Counted from the first letter of the stretch, positions 44,108-53,854 are shown. The stretch is 64,000 nucleotides of DNA from Methylotenera_A aquatica (GCA_965601485.1 OZ271846.1:1550001-1614000), one strand, 5' to 3'. The notes: generated by a model not told the origin, from the sequence alone. A program made the numbers and translations.

Positions 44108-44872
44108 TTATAAATTAAAAATTTGTTGTTGTTGCAAGGCTGTGCAGTGCTGTGTTTGAGGGTTGGCGGCAATTTCTTGCATAATCGTGGCATCTTCGCC
44201 TGGTTTTAAATGCGTGATGTATATTAATGGCTTACTTTGCAAGTGCGCTAACTCGGTTGCCAAGGTTGCAGGGCATAAATGCTTAGAAAGCCTTGCTAAT
44301 TCAGCCTCGACATTACTAAAGGCGGTTTCTATAATCAACACTTTTAAATTATTAATTTGATTGATATCGTGCCAAAAAGCGGCGCTACCCATGGTGTCAC
44401 CCGTAAATACTAAACTATTTATGCCATTATCGATTTGGTAGCCAACCGCCGGAATTACATGGTTAGCGGGCATCGCAGTAATGATTTTTCCGCCAATTTG
44501 TACACCATTGCCCACGGAGATTTCGTTGTATTTTAAAAACGGCGCAGCAGGATCGGGAATTAAATTAAAATTAGGCCAAATAAGCCAATTAAACACATGC
44601 TGTTTTAAAATATTTATTACTTCATGTGTGGCATGTACGGTGACAGGTTCCCTGCGCAGACTCATGACTGTATCTAATAGCAACGGTATGGATACAATGT
44701 GGTCAAGATGCGAATGCGTGACAAAAATATGGTCAATTTTTAATAAGGCATCCAGCAATAAATCACCCACGCCAGTGCCTGCGTCAATTAGCACATCGTC
44801 ATCCACCAATATAGACGTGGTACGCATATCTCCGCCAATACCTCCGCTACAACCTAAAATTTTAATTTGCAT
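44108..44872 (-). CDS. Metallo-beta-lactamase fold cyclic-nucleotide phosphodiesterase (class II type)
   Basis: The 254-residue protein begins MQIKILGCSGGIGGDMRTTS and has the metal motif FVTHSHLDHIVSIPLL. This is the HxHLDH form typical of class II 3',5'-cyclic nucleotide phosphodiesterases (yeast PDE1 family). Further metal ligands appear in MPANHVIPA, VFTGDTMG and IYITHLKPGED. It would hydrolyse cAMP or cGMP. Directly upstream on the same strand are the remains of an adenylate cyclase, so the pair was probably a cAMP locus. Confidence 0.85.
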   Translation of the reverse strand: MQIKILGCSGGIGGDMRTTSILVDDDVLIDAGTGVGDLLLDALLKIDHIFVTHSHLDHIVSIPLLLDTVMSLRREPVTVHATHEVINILKQHVFNWLIWPNFNLIPDPAAPFLKYNEISVGNGVQIGGKIITAMPANHVIPAVGYQIDNGINSLVFTGDTMGSAAFWHDINQINNLKVLIIETAFSNVEAELARLSKHLCPATLATELAHLQSKPLIYITHLKPGEDATIMQEIAANPQTQHCTALQQQQIFNL

Positions 44873-44925
44873 TTGTTTATCTTTGATATTGTCTAGTCGC
44901 CATTTTTTATTGTGTAAATTTCTAA

Positions 44926-45254
44926 CTACTTCGTTTCAACATTAAAAGCGCCATCCCAATCCGCTCTTGCTATTGCTTGCCTTAGCTGACCACTACTTGA
45001 TATAAAGCGCGTAAAGAAATTTTTGTGGGTGCCTATTTTTCAGATTAATAAACTGTATTTGACTTAAATTAAACTGTTGATTGTGCTGCAACTTAAATGC
45101 CCCGCGATACAGTTTCAGCTCATCAATAGTTGCCGCCAACAACAGACTTTTTATATCCAACGACTCACATACCGGTACTGGAATATCTTTACCTTTCACC
45201 CTGACCAAATCTAGTTCGAGATATACAAACCGCGGCGTTTGCGCCTTTAAACAA
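44926..45254 (-). pseudogene. C-terminal remnant of a CHASE2-type adenylate/guanylate cyclase
   Basis: The minus strand reads RFVYLELDLVRVKGKDIPVP, then VCESL and TIDELKLYRGAFKLQHNQQF, and KFLYALYIK. This is the highly typical tail that follows the class III cyclase domain in CHASE2-containing adenylate cyclases. A TAG at 44993-44995 then breaks the frame. The usual ending reappears in another frame as ARADWDGAFNVETK with a stop at 44926. The cyclase catalytic domain, membrane helices and CHASE2 domain are absent. The rest of the gap to 45540 shows no recognisable gene. Confidence 0.8.
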
Positions 45255-45540
45255 TCACAACACGGTTATCTTGTGTGCGAGGCATTAAAAAATTAAGCCG
45301 CACGACATGGCTAAAATTTTCAAATTTTGAACAAAGCCCAGCGGCAAGTTTCCGCTAATACTCAACAACATGAGTAAAATAATTGCGATAATTAGCTCAA
45401 ATGGTACTCCATGTTGTTTTAAAAGGGACAAAAAAACATAATGATTAATAAAATGATTTTAATGTTATTTTACAACTTTTATAATCTATAGCATAACGGA
45501 TAAACTTCCTAGTGAATAGGCGGTTTATAATGAATAACAA

Positions 45541-46236
45541 ATGATTTTTATACAGAATAAACCAACAAAATTGACGGATAAACCAATAGAAATAGCCAGT
45601 AAACAAGCAGCAAATGCCAGCGTTATTTGGATGCATGGCCTAGGCGCTGATGGCAACGATTTTGTGCCAGTAGTTGAGATGCTTGACTTACCCCATGTGC
45701 GCTTTATTTTGCCACATGCGCCCTACCGAAATATCACGCGTAATAATGGCTATGAAATGCGTGCTTGGTACGATATTTATGGATTATTACCCATTAGCCG
45801 CGAAGATGCGACAGGCATCAGCGAAAGCCAAGCCGCTATTAACGCATTGATTGCACAAGAAATAAACCGTGGCATAGCGCCAAAGCGCATTGTGTTGGCT
45901 GGATTTTCACAAGGCGGTGCGATTGCATTGTATACGGCGTTACGCTACCCAAAACAGCTTGCAGGAGTTCTGGCGCTTTCAAGCTATCTTCCACTTAAAA
46001 ATAATTTAGCGCATGAAAAAACCAGCGCAAATCAGCACATCCCCATTTTTATGGGGCATGGCGTGGATGACGACATTATTACCATGGAAACCTGTCAAGC
46101 TTCATTGGCAGCTTTACAAGCTCAAAATTACAATATTGTTTGGCACGAATATCCAATGGCACATTCTGTTTGCATGCCAGAAATCGCGGATATTAAGCAA
46201 TTTCTCAAGCAGATTTTAATCGATTCCACTATTTAG
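45541..46236 (+). CDS. Carboxylesterase / phospholipase family alpha/beta hydrolase
   Basis: The 231-residue protein belongs to the Abhydrolase_2 family. It has ASVIWMHGLGADGNDFVPVV near residue 27, RFILPHAPYRNIT and the nucleophile elbow LAGFSQGGAIALY (Ser near 122). The GHGVDDDII segment supplies the Asp and EYPMAHSVCMPEI the His. Such enzymes hydrolyse short-chain esters or deacylate lysophospholipids. It is a single gene preceded by the decayed cyclase region. Confidence 0.9.
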   Translation: MIFIQNKPTKLTDKPIEIASKQAANASVIWMHGLGADGNDFVPVVEMLDLPHVRFILPHAPYRNITRNNGYEMRAWYDIYGLLPISREDATGISESQAAINALIAQEINRGIAPKRIVLAGFSQGGAIALYTALRYPKQLAGVLALSSYLPLKNNLAHEKTSANQHIPIFMGHGVDDDIITMETCQASLAALQAQNYNIVWHEYPMAHSVCMPEIADIKQFLKQILIDSTI

Positions 46237-46374
46237 TGAATTTTTACAGAATAAAGTGTGAATAAATTCGGAATTAATCCGCAACTATTGATTGTTTTGT
46301 TAAAATCTGAAAAAAAGGTTTTTGCTAAAAAAAATCTTTTTGCACAATAAGTTACTTTAAAGTTATGTTAAAAA

Positions 46375-46662
46375 ATGACAGTTTCTACAAAATCGCCTGC
46401 TAAAAAAACGCAAGCCAGCGCGGCTGACGCTGCTGCTAACAATCCGCTTAGCTTTGAGCAAGCGGTACAAGAACTGGAAACGATTGTCCAGCAAATGGAG
46501 TTGGGCAATTTAGCGTTAGATGAATCGTTCAACGCTTATAAACGTGGTGCCGAACTGCTACTAAGCTGCCAAACATCTTTAAGCAATGTAGAGCAACAAG
46601 TGCGCATTTTAACTGACGCCAGTAAATTGGCGCCATTTAACGTAGACAATGCATCAAGCTAA
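46375..46662 (+). CDS. xseB: Exodeoxyribonuclease VII small subunit
   Basis: The 95-residue protein has LSFEQAVQELETIVQQMELG, NLALDESFNAYKRGAELL and the closing CQTSLSNVEQQVRIL, the full XseB pattern. It has a longer basic/alanine N-terminus than E. coli. It starts the conserved xseB-ispA-dxs-folE2 cluster. Confidence 0.93.
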   Translation: MTVSTKSPAKKTQASAADAAANNPLSFEQAVQELETIVQQMELGNLALDESFNAYKRGAELLLSCQTSLSNVEQQVRILTDASKLAPFNVDNASS

Positions 46663-46705
46663 TAGCTCATTAATACACGGCCAATTAAAAACAATCGCTA
46701 ACTGA

Positions 46706-47620
46706 ATGACTGAACTTAATTTAGATCAAAAAGAAACATTTGCTATTTGGTCGGCAAGCCTGCAAGCGCGTGTGGAAGATGTATTAAACACCCATATGCC
46801 AAGTGCCGAAACAATACCAACCCGATTGCATGAAGCCATGCGTTACTCAACTTTGGGTGGTGGCAAACGTGTTCGCGCATTGCTGGCCTATGCAGCGGGT
46901 GAGTTTTGCGGCGCCAAAACAGGCGCCATTGATCTACCAGCAGCTTCAGTTGAATTAATTCATGCATTTTCGTTAGTGCATGATGATATGCCGTGCATGG
47001 ATGACGATAATTTGCGTCGAGGCAAACCTTCTACCCACAAAAAATACGGCGATGCCATGGCATTACTGGTGGGTGACGCCTTACAAAGTTTAGCCTTTCA
47101 ATTTATCTCACAAGATAAATTACTAAAAAATGACACGCAAAAATTACAAATGTTGCACATTTTGGCATTGGCCAGTGGCTCACGTGGCATGGCGGGTGGT
47201 CAGGCCATTGATTTAGATAGTAATGGTATTCTGCTCACGCGCGAAGAACTTGAACATATGCATATCCACAAAACAGGTTCACTCATTCTAGCAGCGGCAT
47301 TATTGGGTGCCTATAGTGCAGAATCGCCATCTGAAGACAAATTAAAAGCCATTGACCATTTTGCCAAATCCATTGGCTTGGCTTTTCAGGTAGTGGATGA
47401 CATATTAGATGCTGAGGCAGATACAAAAACCTTAGGTAAAACAGCCGGCAAAGATGCTAGGAACAACAAATCTACCTATGTCACCATATTAGGTTTATCA
47501 GAGGCTAAACAATTATCGACTGAGCTGCACGCTAATGCCATGGCGGCTTTGTCTTATTATGGCCGTGAAGCTGATTTGCTTCGTCAACTAGCTAGTTACA
47601 TCATGCTGCGCAGATTTTAG
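46706..47620 (+). CDS. ispA: Farnesyl diphosphate synthase
   Basis: IspA condenses IPP with DMAPP and GPP to farnesyl diphosphate for ubiquinone and undecaprenyl carriers. The 304-residue protein has GGGKRVRALLAYAAGE, the first Asp-rich motif LVHDDMPCMDDDNLRRGKP, GGQAIDLD, and the second motif FQVVDDILD. It is intact. Dxs follows after 13 nt. Confidence 0.95.
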   Translation: MTELNLDQKETFAIWSASLQARVEDVLNTHMPSAETIPTRLHEAMRYSTLGGGKRVRALLAYAAGEFCGAKTGAIDLPAASVELIHAFSLVHDDMPCMDDDNLRRGKPSTHKKYGDAMALLVGDALQSLAFQFISQDKLLKNDTQKLQMLHILALASGSRGMAGGQAIDLDSNGILLTREELEHMHIHKTGSLILAAALLGAYSAESPSEDKLKAIDHFAKSIGLAFQVVDDILDAEADTKTLGKTAGKDARNNKSTYVTILGLSEAKQLSTELHANAMAALSYYGREADLLRQLASYIMLRRF

Positions 47621-47633
47621 TCCCTTTTTCCGC

Positions 47634-49499
47634 ATGTTTAATTTATTAGATTCGATTCAGTCGCCGGTAGACCTGCGCAAGCTAAACCGCGATGAACTAG
47701 CTGTTTTAGCTAGCCAATTAAGAACCTTTTTAATTGAAAGTGTGGCTAAAACAGGCGGCCATTTAGCCTCCAATTTAGGCGTAGTTGAGCTCACAATCGC
47801 CTTACACTATGTATTTAACACGCCTGACGACCGCTTGGTGTGGGATGTTGGTCATCAAACCTATCCGCATAAAATTTTAACAGGCCGTCGCGAAGCGATG
47901 GCAAATTTGCGTAAACCCAGCGGTATAGCAGGCTTTCCAAGGCGCTGCGAAAGTCCATTTGATACTTTTGGCACGGGCCACTCTAGTACCTCAATCTCTG
48001 CGGCACTCGGCATGGCAATTGCCGCTAAACAAGCAGGATTAGAACGTCGTAGCGTAGCAATAATTGGCGATGGTGCTATGACTGCGGGCATGGCGTTTGA
48101 AGCATTGAACAATGCAGGTGACATGGATGCCAACTTGTTAGTAATTTTAAATGATAACGACATGAGCATTTCTAACAACGTTGGCGCGCTCAATAATTAT
48201 TTGGCGCGTTTATTATCAGGGCGTTTTTACGACACCGTGCGCCGCAGCGGCAAAAAAGTGTTGGGCGTAATGCCTAATGTAAAAGAATTTGCCAAACGTG
48301 CCGAAGAACACGCCAAAGGCATGGTCACGCCAGGCACTTTGTTTGAAGAATTTGGTTTTAATTATATTGGCCCGATTGATGGACATGATTTGCCTGTATT
48401 ACTGGATACTTTAGCTAATATTCGTGAATTAAAAGGTATGCAGTTTTTGCATATTGTCACGCAAAAAGGTAAAGGTTTTGAGCCTGCTGAGGTCGACCCA
48501 AATAAATACCATGGTGTAAGCAAATTTGATCCTTGCAATGGCGTTTCTAAAAGCACTTCTCAAGCAAAAACCTACACACAAGTGTTTGGTGATTGGTTGG
48601 TGGACATGGCTGATGCAGATAGCCAATTAGTGGCAATTACTCCCGCCATGTGCGATGGTAGCGGCTTGAACACTTTTGCCAAAAAATATCCAAAACGCTA
48701 TTTTGATGTAGGCATTGCAGAGCAACATGCCTTAACCTTTGCGGCAGGCTTGGCCTGCGATGGACTTAAGCCAGTGGTTGCCATTTACAGCACGTTTTTG
48801 CAACGCGCTTACGATCAACTTATCCATGATATCGCTATACAAAATTTAAACGTATTATTTGCAATTGACCGTGCTGGCTTGGTTGGTGCCGATGGGCCAA
48901 CGCATGCGGGCACGTTTGATTTAAGCTTTTTGCGTTGCATTCCCAATATCATTATCATGGCGCCCAGCAATGAAAACGAATGCCGCCAAATGCTCACAAC
49001 GGGTTATCAATACAATGGTGTAGCCGCTGTTCGCTATCCACGTGGCTCAGGCCCCAATATGCCAATTGATGCGACATTAAGGACTTTGCCAATCGGCAAA
49101 GGTGAAATTGTGTGTCAATCATCTATTCAAGCAGATAAAAAAGTTGCTATTTTAAGTTTTGGCAGTATGCTCGGCGTAAGCTTAAAGGCGGCTGAGGCAC
49201 TAGATGCCACCGTTGCAAATATGCGTTTTGTTAAGCCGCTAGATAATGTACTTATTCAGCAATTAGCGAATAGTCACGATTTAATTGTTACCATTGAAGA
49301 AAATGCGTTAATGGGTGGCGCAGGCGCCGCCGTATTAGAAGCCATGCAGGCTCTCAATTTGACGAATCCCACTTTATGTTTAGGCCTACCAGACGTATTT
49401 ATTGAACACGGTGTGCATGACGCCATGCTCGCGGAATGCGGCTTAGATACCGCAGGTATCATTAATGCGATTCAATTGAAACTAAATATTAAAAATTAA
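47634..49499 (+). CDS. dxs: 1-deoxy-D-xylulose-5-phosphate synthase
   Basis: Dxs is the first enzyme of the MEP isoprenoid pathway and also feeds thiamine and pyridoxal synthesis. The 621-residue protein has HLASNLGVVELTIALHYVF and WDVGHQTYPHKILTGRR. The ThDP motif is IIGDGAMTAGMAFEALNNAG with LNDNDMSIS, then FDVGIAEQHALTFAAGLACD and DRAGLVGADGPTHAGTFDLS. It is full length. Confidence 0.97.
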   Translation: MFNLLDSIQSPVDLRKLNRDELAVLASQLRTFLIESVAKTGGHLASNLGVVELTIALHYVFNTPDDRLVWDVGHQTYPHKILTGRREAMANLRKPSGIAGFPRRCESPFDTFGTGHSSTSISAALGMAIAAKQAGLERRSVAIIGDGAMTAGMAFEALNNAGDMDANLLVILNDNDMSISNNVGALNNYLARLLSGRFYDTVRRSGKKVLGVMPNVKEFAKRAEEHAKGMVTPGTLFEEFGFNYIGPIDGHDLPVLLDTLANIRELKGMQFLHIVTQKGKGFEPAEVDPNKYHGVSKFDPCNGVSKSTSQAKTYTQVFGDWLVDMADADSQLVAITPAMCDGSGLNTFAKKYPKRYFDVGIAEQHALTFAAGLACDGLKPVVAIYSTFLQRAYDQLIHDIAIQNLNVLFAIDRAGLVGADGPTHAGTFDLSFLRCIPNIIIMAPSNENECRQMLTTGYQYNGVAAVRYPRGSGPNMPIDATLRTLPIGKGEIVCQSSIQADKKVAILSFGSMLGVSLKAAEALDATVANMRFVKPLDNVLIQQLANSHDLIVTIEENALMGGAGAAVLEAMQALNLTNPTLCLGLPDVFIEHGVHDAMLAECGLDTAGIINAIQLKLNIKN

Positions 49500-49690
49500 G
49501 CCTTATTGAATGTAACAGCTATTGATTTAACAAAATTCAACCACAACATTAATTCTACAACTAAAATAGTTGACTCATTTGCGCAAGCGAGTAAATTTAA
49601 TGTTAAATTAATATCTAGTACTAGTCTTATAATTTTAGTTTTTTGTTGCCTCTGTTTAACATTGCGCCAATTTTAAGTGAGCACTTTACA

Positions 49691-50506
49691 ATGAATTTAC
49701 CTTTACCAGACGTTGCCAGCACCAGCATTGAAGACACGCAAAACTTGCACGATGTGCGCCACCTAGACATTAACAAAGTTGGCATCAAATCGATTCGTCA
49801 CCCGGTGGTGGTTAAAGATAAAAGCGGAGGCGAACAAAGCACTGTAGCGGTGTTTGATATGTATGTATTTTTGCCGCACAACTTTAAAGGCACGCATATG
49901 TCGCGGTTTGTTGAGATTCTCAACACAAACGAGCATGCCATATCAATTGAGTCGTTTGAGTCTATTTTGCGCGAAATGGTGAGGCGCTTAGAAGCCGATT
50001 CTGGCTATGTCGAAATGCGTTTTCCATACTTTATAAGCAAATCTGCACCCATTTCTGGCGTAAAAAGCCTGTTGGATTACGATGTTACTTTTATTGGTGA
50101 AATTAAAAATGGAAAATTTGATATCACCATCAAAGTTTTAGTGCCTGTAACCAGCCTTTGCCCTTGCAGCAAAAAAATATCCGATTACGGCGCGCATAAT
50201 CAACGTAGCCATGTCACTGTTACGGCGTTAATTAATGATTTTATTTGGATTGAAGATATTATTAGCTTGGTCGAAAAACAAGCATCTTGTGAGTTATATG
50301 GCTTGCTTAAACGCCCTGATGAAAAATTTGTAACCGAGCGCGCCTATGACAACCCTAAATTTGTTGAAGACATGGTGCGAGATGTGGCCACACAATTAAA
50401 TAATGAAAAACGGATTGATAAATTTACAGTAGAGTCGGAGAACTTTGAAAGCATTCATAACCACAGCGCCTATGCTTTGATTGAGAACGATAAGCGCGTT
50501 AAGTAG
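49691..50506 (+). CDS. folE2: GTP cyclohydrolase FolE2 (type IB)
   Basis: FolE2 makes dihydroneopterin triphosphate for folate, and in this group possibly for tetrahydromethanopterin. From the ATG at 49691 the protein is 271 residues (MNLPLPDVASTS), the usual length; an upstream TTG at 49643 adds 16 atypical residues. It has VGIKSIRHPVVV, HMSRFVEIL, the catalytic cysteine region VTSLCPCSKKISDYGAHNQR and YGLLKRPDEKFVTERAYDNP. It closes the xseB-ispA-dxs cluster. Confidence 0.94.
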   Translation: MNLPLPDVASTSIEDTQNLHDVRHLDINKVGIKSIRHPVVVKDKSGGEQSTVAVFDMYVFLPHNFKGTHMSRFVEILNTNEHAISIESFESILREMVRRLEADSGYVEMRFPYFISKSAPISGVKSLLDYDVTFIGEIKNGKFDITIKVLVPVTSLCPCSKKISDYGAHNQRSHVTVTALINDFIWIEDIISLVEKQASCELYGLLKRPDEKFVTERAYDNPKFVEDMVRDVATQLNNEKRIDKFTVESENFESIHNHSAYALIENDKRVK

Positions 50507-50520
50507 CTTTTAACGCAAAT

Positions 50521-50549
50521 AAAAAACGGGCTAATTAGCCTGTTTTTTT
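50521..50549. terminator. Bidirectional terminator between folE2 and the protease gene
   Basis: AAAAAACGGGCT - AATT - AGCCTGTTTTTTT forms a 12-bp stem with one G-T pair and both A- and T-runs between converging genes. Confidence 0.88.
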
Positions 50550-50565
50550 ATTCAGAATATATGTT

Positions 50566-51252
50566 TTAATACTTTTTCGTCAGCGTCATAATCGAATTAT
50601 CACGCTTCATTTCCACACGATTGAGTGCCGTCATGCCCAATAATACATAAGGTGGAGAACCACCTTCGGTGACCACTGCATCAATATTATTGAGTATGAT
50701 GGTGCCAATTTTTAATGTATTTAATTTCACCAAATACGCAGCAACTTCACCGTTGGCGGTAGACATGGTGACTTTTTCACCTTTTTCGTAATCTATTTTG
50801 GCAAATTTTGCATCGCCGCTATTGATTGAAACACTAGTCGCGCCTGTATCTACTACATATTTTAGTGAGGAGCCATTAATGCTTAAATTGCCGTAAAAAT
50901 GACCTTGGCTATCGGCATATAAGCTCACAGGGGCATTATTAACAGGGCCAGCGGTGGCAGCAACTGAAACCGCCTGCCCCATTTTAAGAACTTGCCGCTT
51001 GCCTTCCACCATAAAAGTGGCCGACTCGCTATCGGCAGAAATCAGTTTGACGCCATTTTTGGTTTGGCCAGCCGAAATACTCAGCGGGGCCCCGCCGTTA
51101 ATGGCAATCAGTGCTTTATTGTTGAATAAGCCAACTACGTTAATTTGCGTAGCGGCAACTGCCAGCATTGCAACGCTTAGCATTAAAAAACTCAAGCTTT
51201 TAAATATGAGGTTTTTAAACATGCTATCTTTGAACATTCTGTCTTTAAACAT
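50566..51252 (-). CDS. Retropepsin-like aspartic protease (TIGR02281 type), exported
   Basis: The protein has an N-terminal hydrophobic stretch (SLSFLMLSVAMLAVAA), so it is periplasmic or membrane-anchored. The single retropepsin domain contains KYVVDTGATSVSINSGDAKF with catalytic Asp-Thr-Gly near residue 136. Its flap and C-terminal strand include GGSPPYVLLGMTALNRVEM. Members act as homodimers. The start is uncertain because the first 60 nt contain four 15-nt repeats, three of them with an ATG; I give the longest form. Biological substrates are unknown. Confidence 0.85.
   Translation of the reverse strand: MFKDRMFKDSMFKNLIFKSLSFLMLSVAMLAVAATQINVVGLFNNKALIAINGGAPLSISAGQTKNGVKLISADSESATFMVEGKRQVLKMGQAVSVAATAGPVNNAPVSLYADSQGHFYGNLSINGSSLKYVVDTGATSVSINSGDAKFAKIDYEKGEKVTMSTANGEVAAYLVKLNTLKIGTIILNNIDAVVTEGGSPPYVLLGMTALNRVEMKRDNSIMTLTKKY
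51193..51252 (-). repeat. Four tandem 15-nt repeats carrying the start codon
   Basis: On the minus strand the units are ATGTTTAAAGACAGA, ATGTTCAAAGATAGC, ATGTTTAAAAACCTC and ATATTTAAAAGCTTG, encoding MFKDR, MFKDS, MFKNL and IFKSL. They probably arose by slippage that multiplied the original start. Confidence 0.85.
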
Positions 51253-51270
51253 AAGGACTTCTAAGTCATT

Positions 51271-52440
51271 TCAACTAAAAATACCGGCTTTTGCGTATGT
51301 GCTAGCCAACTTTAAACCTAACGCAACAACAATAAAACCGGCGAGCGGAAACAACGCCGTTAATAAGAATGTATTCTCACCACCTAAAAACTGCAAGGAA
51401 TATCCGCCAGCAAGTCCACCAATAGTGCCACCTACGCCATATGCCACACTATTGTAAATGGCCTGGCCTTTGGCTTGATGGCGGCCATTAAAAAATTGCG
51501 TGATAACCTCAACCGAAGCGGCATGAAAGCTGCCAAATGTGGCGGCATGTAAACTTTGTGCAATAATTAAAAGTACAAGGTTATCTACTGCAACGCCTAT
51601 CATACTAAAACGGATTACCGCCAGCACAAGACTCACCAACATAATATTTTTTAAGCTAAAGCGCTGCATTAATTTTGGCATCAGCATAAAAACCACAATC
51701 TCAAAAATCACCCCAACAGCCCACAGCAAGCCAATCATGGCTTTGCTGTAACCATGATCTGCCAAATAAATAGAATAAAAGTTATATAGCACGCCATGCG
51801 CCGTGACCATTAATGAGCAACCAACCAGTAAAGTAATCACCGCAGGCTGTTTAATGATTTGCCATATTGAAAATGAATCATGCGCGTGCGGCGCAATAAT
51901 GGCTTCGGGCAATCTAAAAGTAAGCGCAAATAACAAGATTTGCACACCTAGCAAAAACCACAATAAACTTTTAATGCCGTAAACATCAATTAAAAAGCCC
52001 AATATAACGGCCGCTAGAATAAATCCCATCGAACCCCACATACGGATGCGGCTGTAATGGCCGTTAGTGGTTGCTAAATGGGCTAGTGTTAAGGACTCTG
52101 AAAGAGGCAAAGTAGAGCTGGTAAACAAGCTAAGTGAGGCCATGACAAAAAATAGCCAAAAGAAACTATGTGCCCAAAACACCGCCACAAAACCGCATAA
52201 ACCCAAAAATGCAGTGAGCTTAATCCATGTAACACGCTTGCCCGTGTGGTCTGCCAGCCAGCCCCAAAAATTTGGCGCAAAGATGCGGCTAATTTGAAAT
52301 AGCGACATAAGAATTCCGATATCCGACGCCGAAAATTGCTCGGATTGCAGATACAACCCCCAATAAGGCACAAAAGCACCTACAAAGAAGTAGTATATAA
52401 AGTAAAAACGAGAAAGATTGGCGTGCAGACTGTGGCTCAA
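51271..52440 (-). CDS. MFS transporter, phenylpropionate permease (HcaT) family
   Basis: The 389-residue protein has twelve predicted helices. It shows the PPP-family signature at the start, YYFFVGAFVPYWGLYLQSEQ followed by FSASDIGILMSLFQISRIFAP and NFWGWLADHTGKR (loop 2-3). The midpoint DHGYSKAMIGLLWAVGVIFE and AQSLHAATFGSFHAASVE also fit. HcaT-like carriers import aromatic acids or nucleosides; the substrate here cannot be told. It is followed by the protease gene with 18 nt between, so the two may share a transcript. Confidence 0.88.
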   Translation of the reverse strand: MSHSLHANLSRFYFIYYFFVGAFVPYWGLYLQSEQFSASDIGILMSLFQISRIFAPNFWGWLADHTGKRVTWIKLTAFLGLCGFVAVFWAHSFFWLFFVMASLSLFTSSTLPLSESLTLAHLATTNGHYSRIRMWGSMGFILAAVILGFLIDVYGIKSLLWFLLGVQILLFALTFRLPEAIIAPHAHDSFSIWQIIKQPAVITLLVGCSLMVTAHGVLYNFYSIYLADHGYSKAMIGLLWAVGVIFEIVVFMLMPKLMQRFSLKNIMLVSLVLAVIRFSMIGVAVDNLVLLIIAQSLHAATFGSFHAASVEVITQFFNGRHQAKGQAIYNSVAYGVGGTIGGLAGGYSLQFLGGENTFLLTALFPLAGFIVVALGLKLASTYAKAGIFS

Positions 52441-52522
52441 AATAGGTTCTCTAAAATTATTTCATACCACTTAATTTGCCATTACTGCGTGGCCAGGAAT
52501 GGCAAATTAAATATTCAAAATA

Positions 52523-53608
52523 CTAGATTTTCGGTACGTTCGAAACTACGTCAGCATTTTGCGCGCGATGGCGTAGCGCATGATCTATCAAAGTGAGTGC
52601 TAACATTGCTTCTGCAATTGGCGTGGCGCGCACGCCTACGCATGGGTCATGTCGACCTGTAGTTTGCATGTTGACGGCGTTCCCATCTTTATCAATCGAA
52701 CGGCGTTCTTGCGGAATGCTAGAAGTGGGCTTTAAGGCAACGTTAACGCGAATTTGTTGACCCGTAGAAATACCGCCCAAAATACCACCTGCGTGATTAG
52801 TCACAAAACCCTGCGGAGTCATTTCATCGGAATGCACACTCCCCCGCTGGCTAATAGATTCAAAGCCTGCACCGATTTCCACGCCTTTTACTGCATTAAT
52901 GCTCATCATGGCATGTGCGATATCGGCGTCTAATCGGTCGAATACTGGCTCACCCCAGCCGACTGGCATGCCATCTGCCACCACGGTGATACGCGCGCCG
53001 ACTGAATCACGTTCAGCGCGGATTTTGTCTAGATACACCTCTAACTGCGGCAACACTTCAGTATTCGGTGAGAAAAATGGATTTTTATTTACACAATCCC
53101 AGCTTTGAAATGGAATCGCAATTTCGCCCAGTTGGCTCATATAACCGCGCACGGTTACACCAAAACGCTCAAACAACCATTTTTTTGCAATGGCACCTGC
53201 CGCTACACGCACGGCTGTTTCGCGCGCACTACTTCGCCCGCCACCGCGGTAATCGCGCACACCGTATTTTTGGCTATAGGTATAATCGGCGTGCCCAGGG
53301 CGGAAAGTATCCATGATTTTGCTGTAATCTTGGCTGCGATGGTCGGTGTTGCGAATCAGTAAGCCAATCGGTGCGCCTGTGGTTTTACCTTCAAATATAC
53401 CCGATAAAATCTCTACCGCATCAGCCTCTTGGCGTTGAGTGACGTGACGCGATGTGCCCGGTTTACGGCGGTCTAAATCGATCTGCAAATCCTCTGCGCA
53501 TAAACTTAAACCGGGTGGACAGCCATCTACAACGCCGCCAATTGCTGCGCCATGCGATTCGCCAAAGCTAGTTAAGGTAAACAGAGTGCCGAATGTGTTG
53601 CCAGACAT
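52523..53608 (-). CDS. aroC: Chorismate synthase
   Basis: AroC forms chorismate from EPSP, using reduced FMN. The 361-residue protein begins GNTFGTLFTLTSFGESHGAA, has RRKPGTSRHVTQRQEADAVE, the YRGGGRSSARETAVRVAAGA segment, HAGGILGGISTGQQI and GRHDPCVGVRATPIAEAM. All flavin- and substrate-binding signatures are present. It is complete and alone on its strand segment. Confidence 0.97.
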   Translation of the reverse strand: MSGNTFGTLFTLTSFGESHGAAIGGVVDGCPPGLSLCAEDLQIDLDRRKPGTSRHVTQRQEADAVEILSGIFEGKTTGAPIGLLIRNTDHRSQDYSKIMDTFRPGHADYTYSQKYGVRDYRGGGRSSARETAVRVAAGAIAKKWLFERFGVTVRGYMSQLGEIAIPFQSWDCVNKNPFFSPNTEVLPQLEVYLDKIRAERDSVGARITVVADGMPVGWGEPVFDRLDADIAHAMMSINAVKGVEIGAGFESISQRGSVHSDEMTPQGFVTNHAGGILGGISTGQQIRVNVALKPTSSIPQERRSIDKDGNAVNMQTTGRHDPCVGVRATPIAEAMLALTLIDHALRHRAQNADVVSNVPKI

Positions 53609-53854
53609 AATGAATTCATCTAAATTAAGTTTTCACCATTTTATCATGTTTAACTATGTCTACTATAAGTGCGATTAAACAGCCGCCAATAGCTACCAAT
53701 TCAGACCAACAAAGTGAACAAATTTACCAAGCTGGTTAAAACGCACCAGAATAGCGATTTTAAAAGCGCTCGAACACTATTCAGACGCTATCAATAGACA
53801 CCTAACTCATATTAAAGCCAATTATTTATTTGGTGTTTTGTGCTGCCAAATGCA

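Noticed and set aside
45081..45296. 71-codon plus-strand frame with the cyclase-like words YLVCEALK
   Set aside because: It is antisense to the cyclase tail; the resemblance is probably chance. A local inversion is conceivable but not supported.
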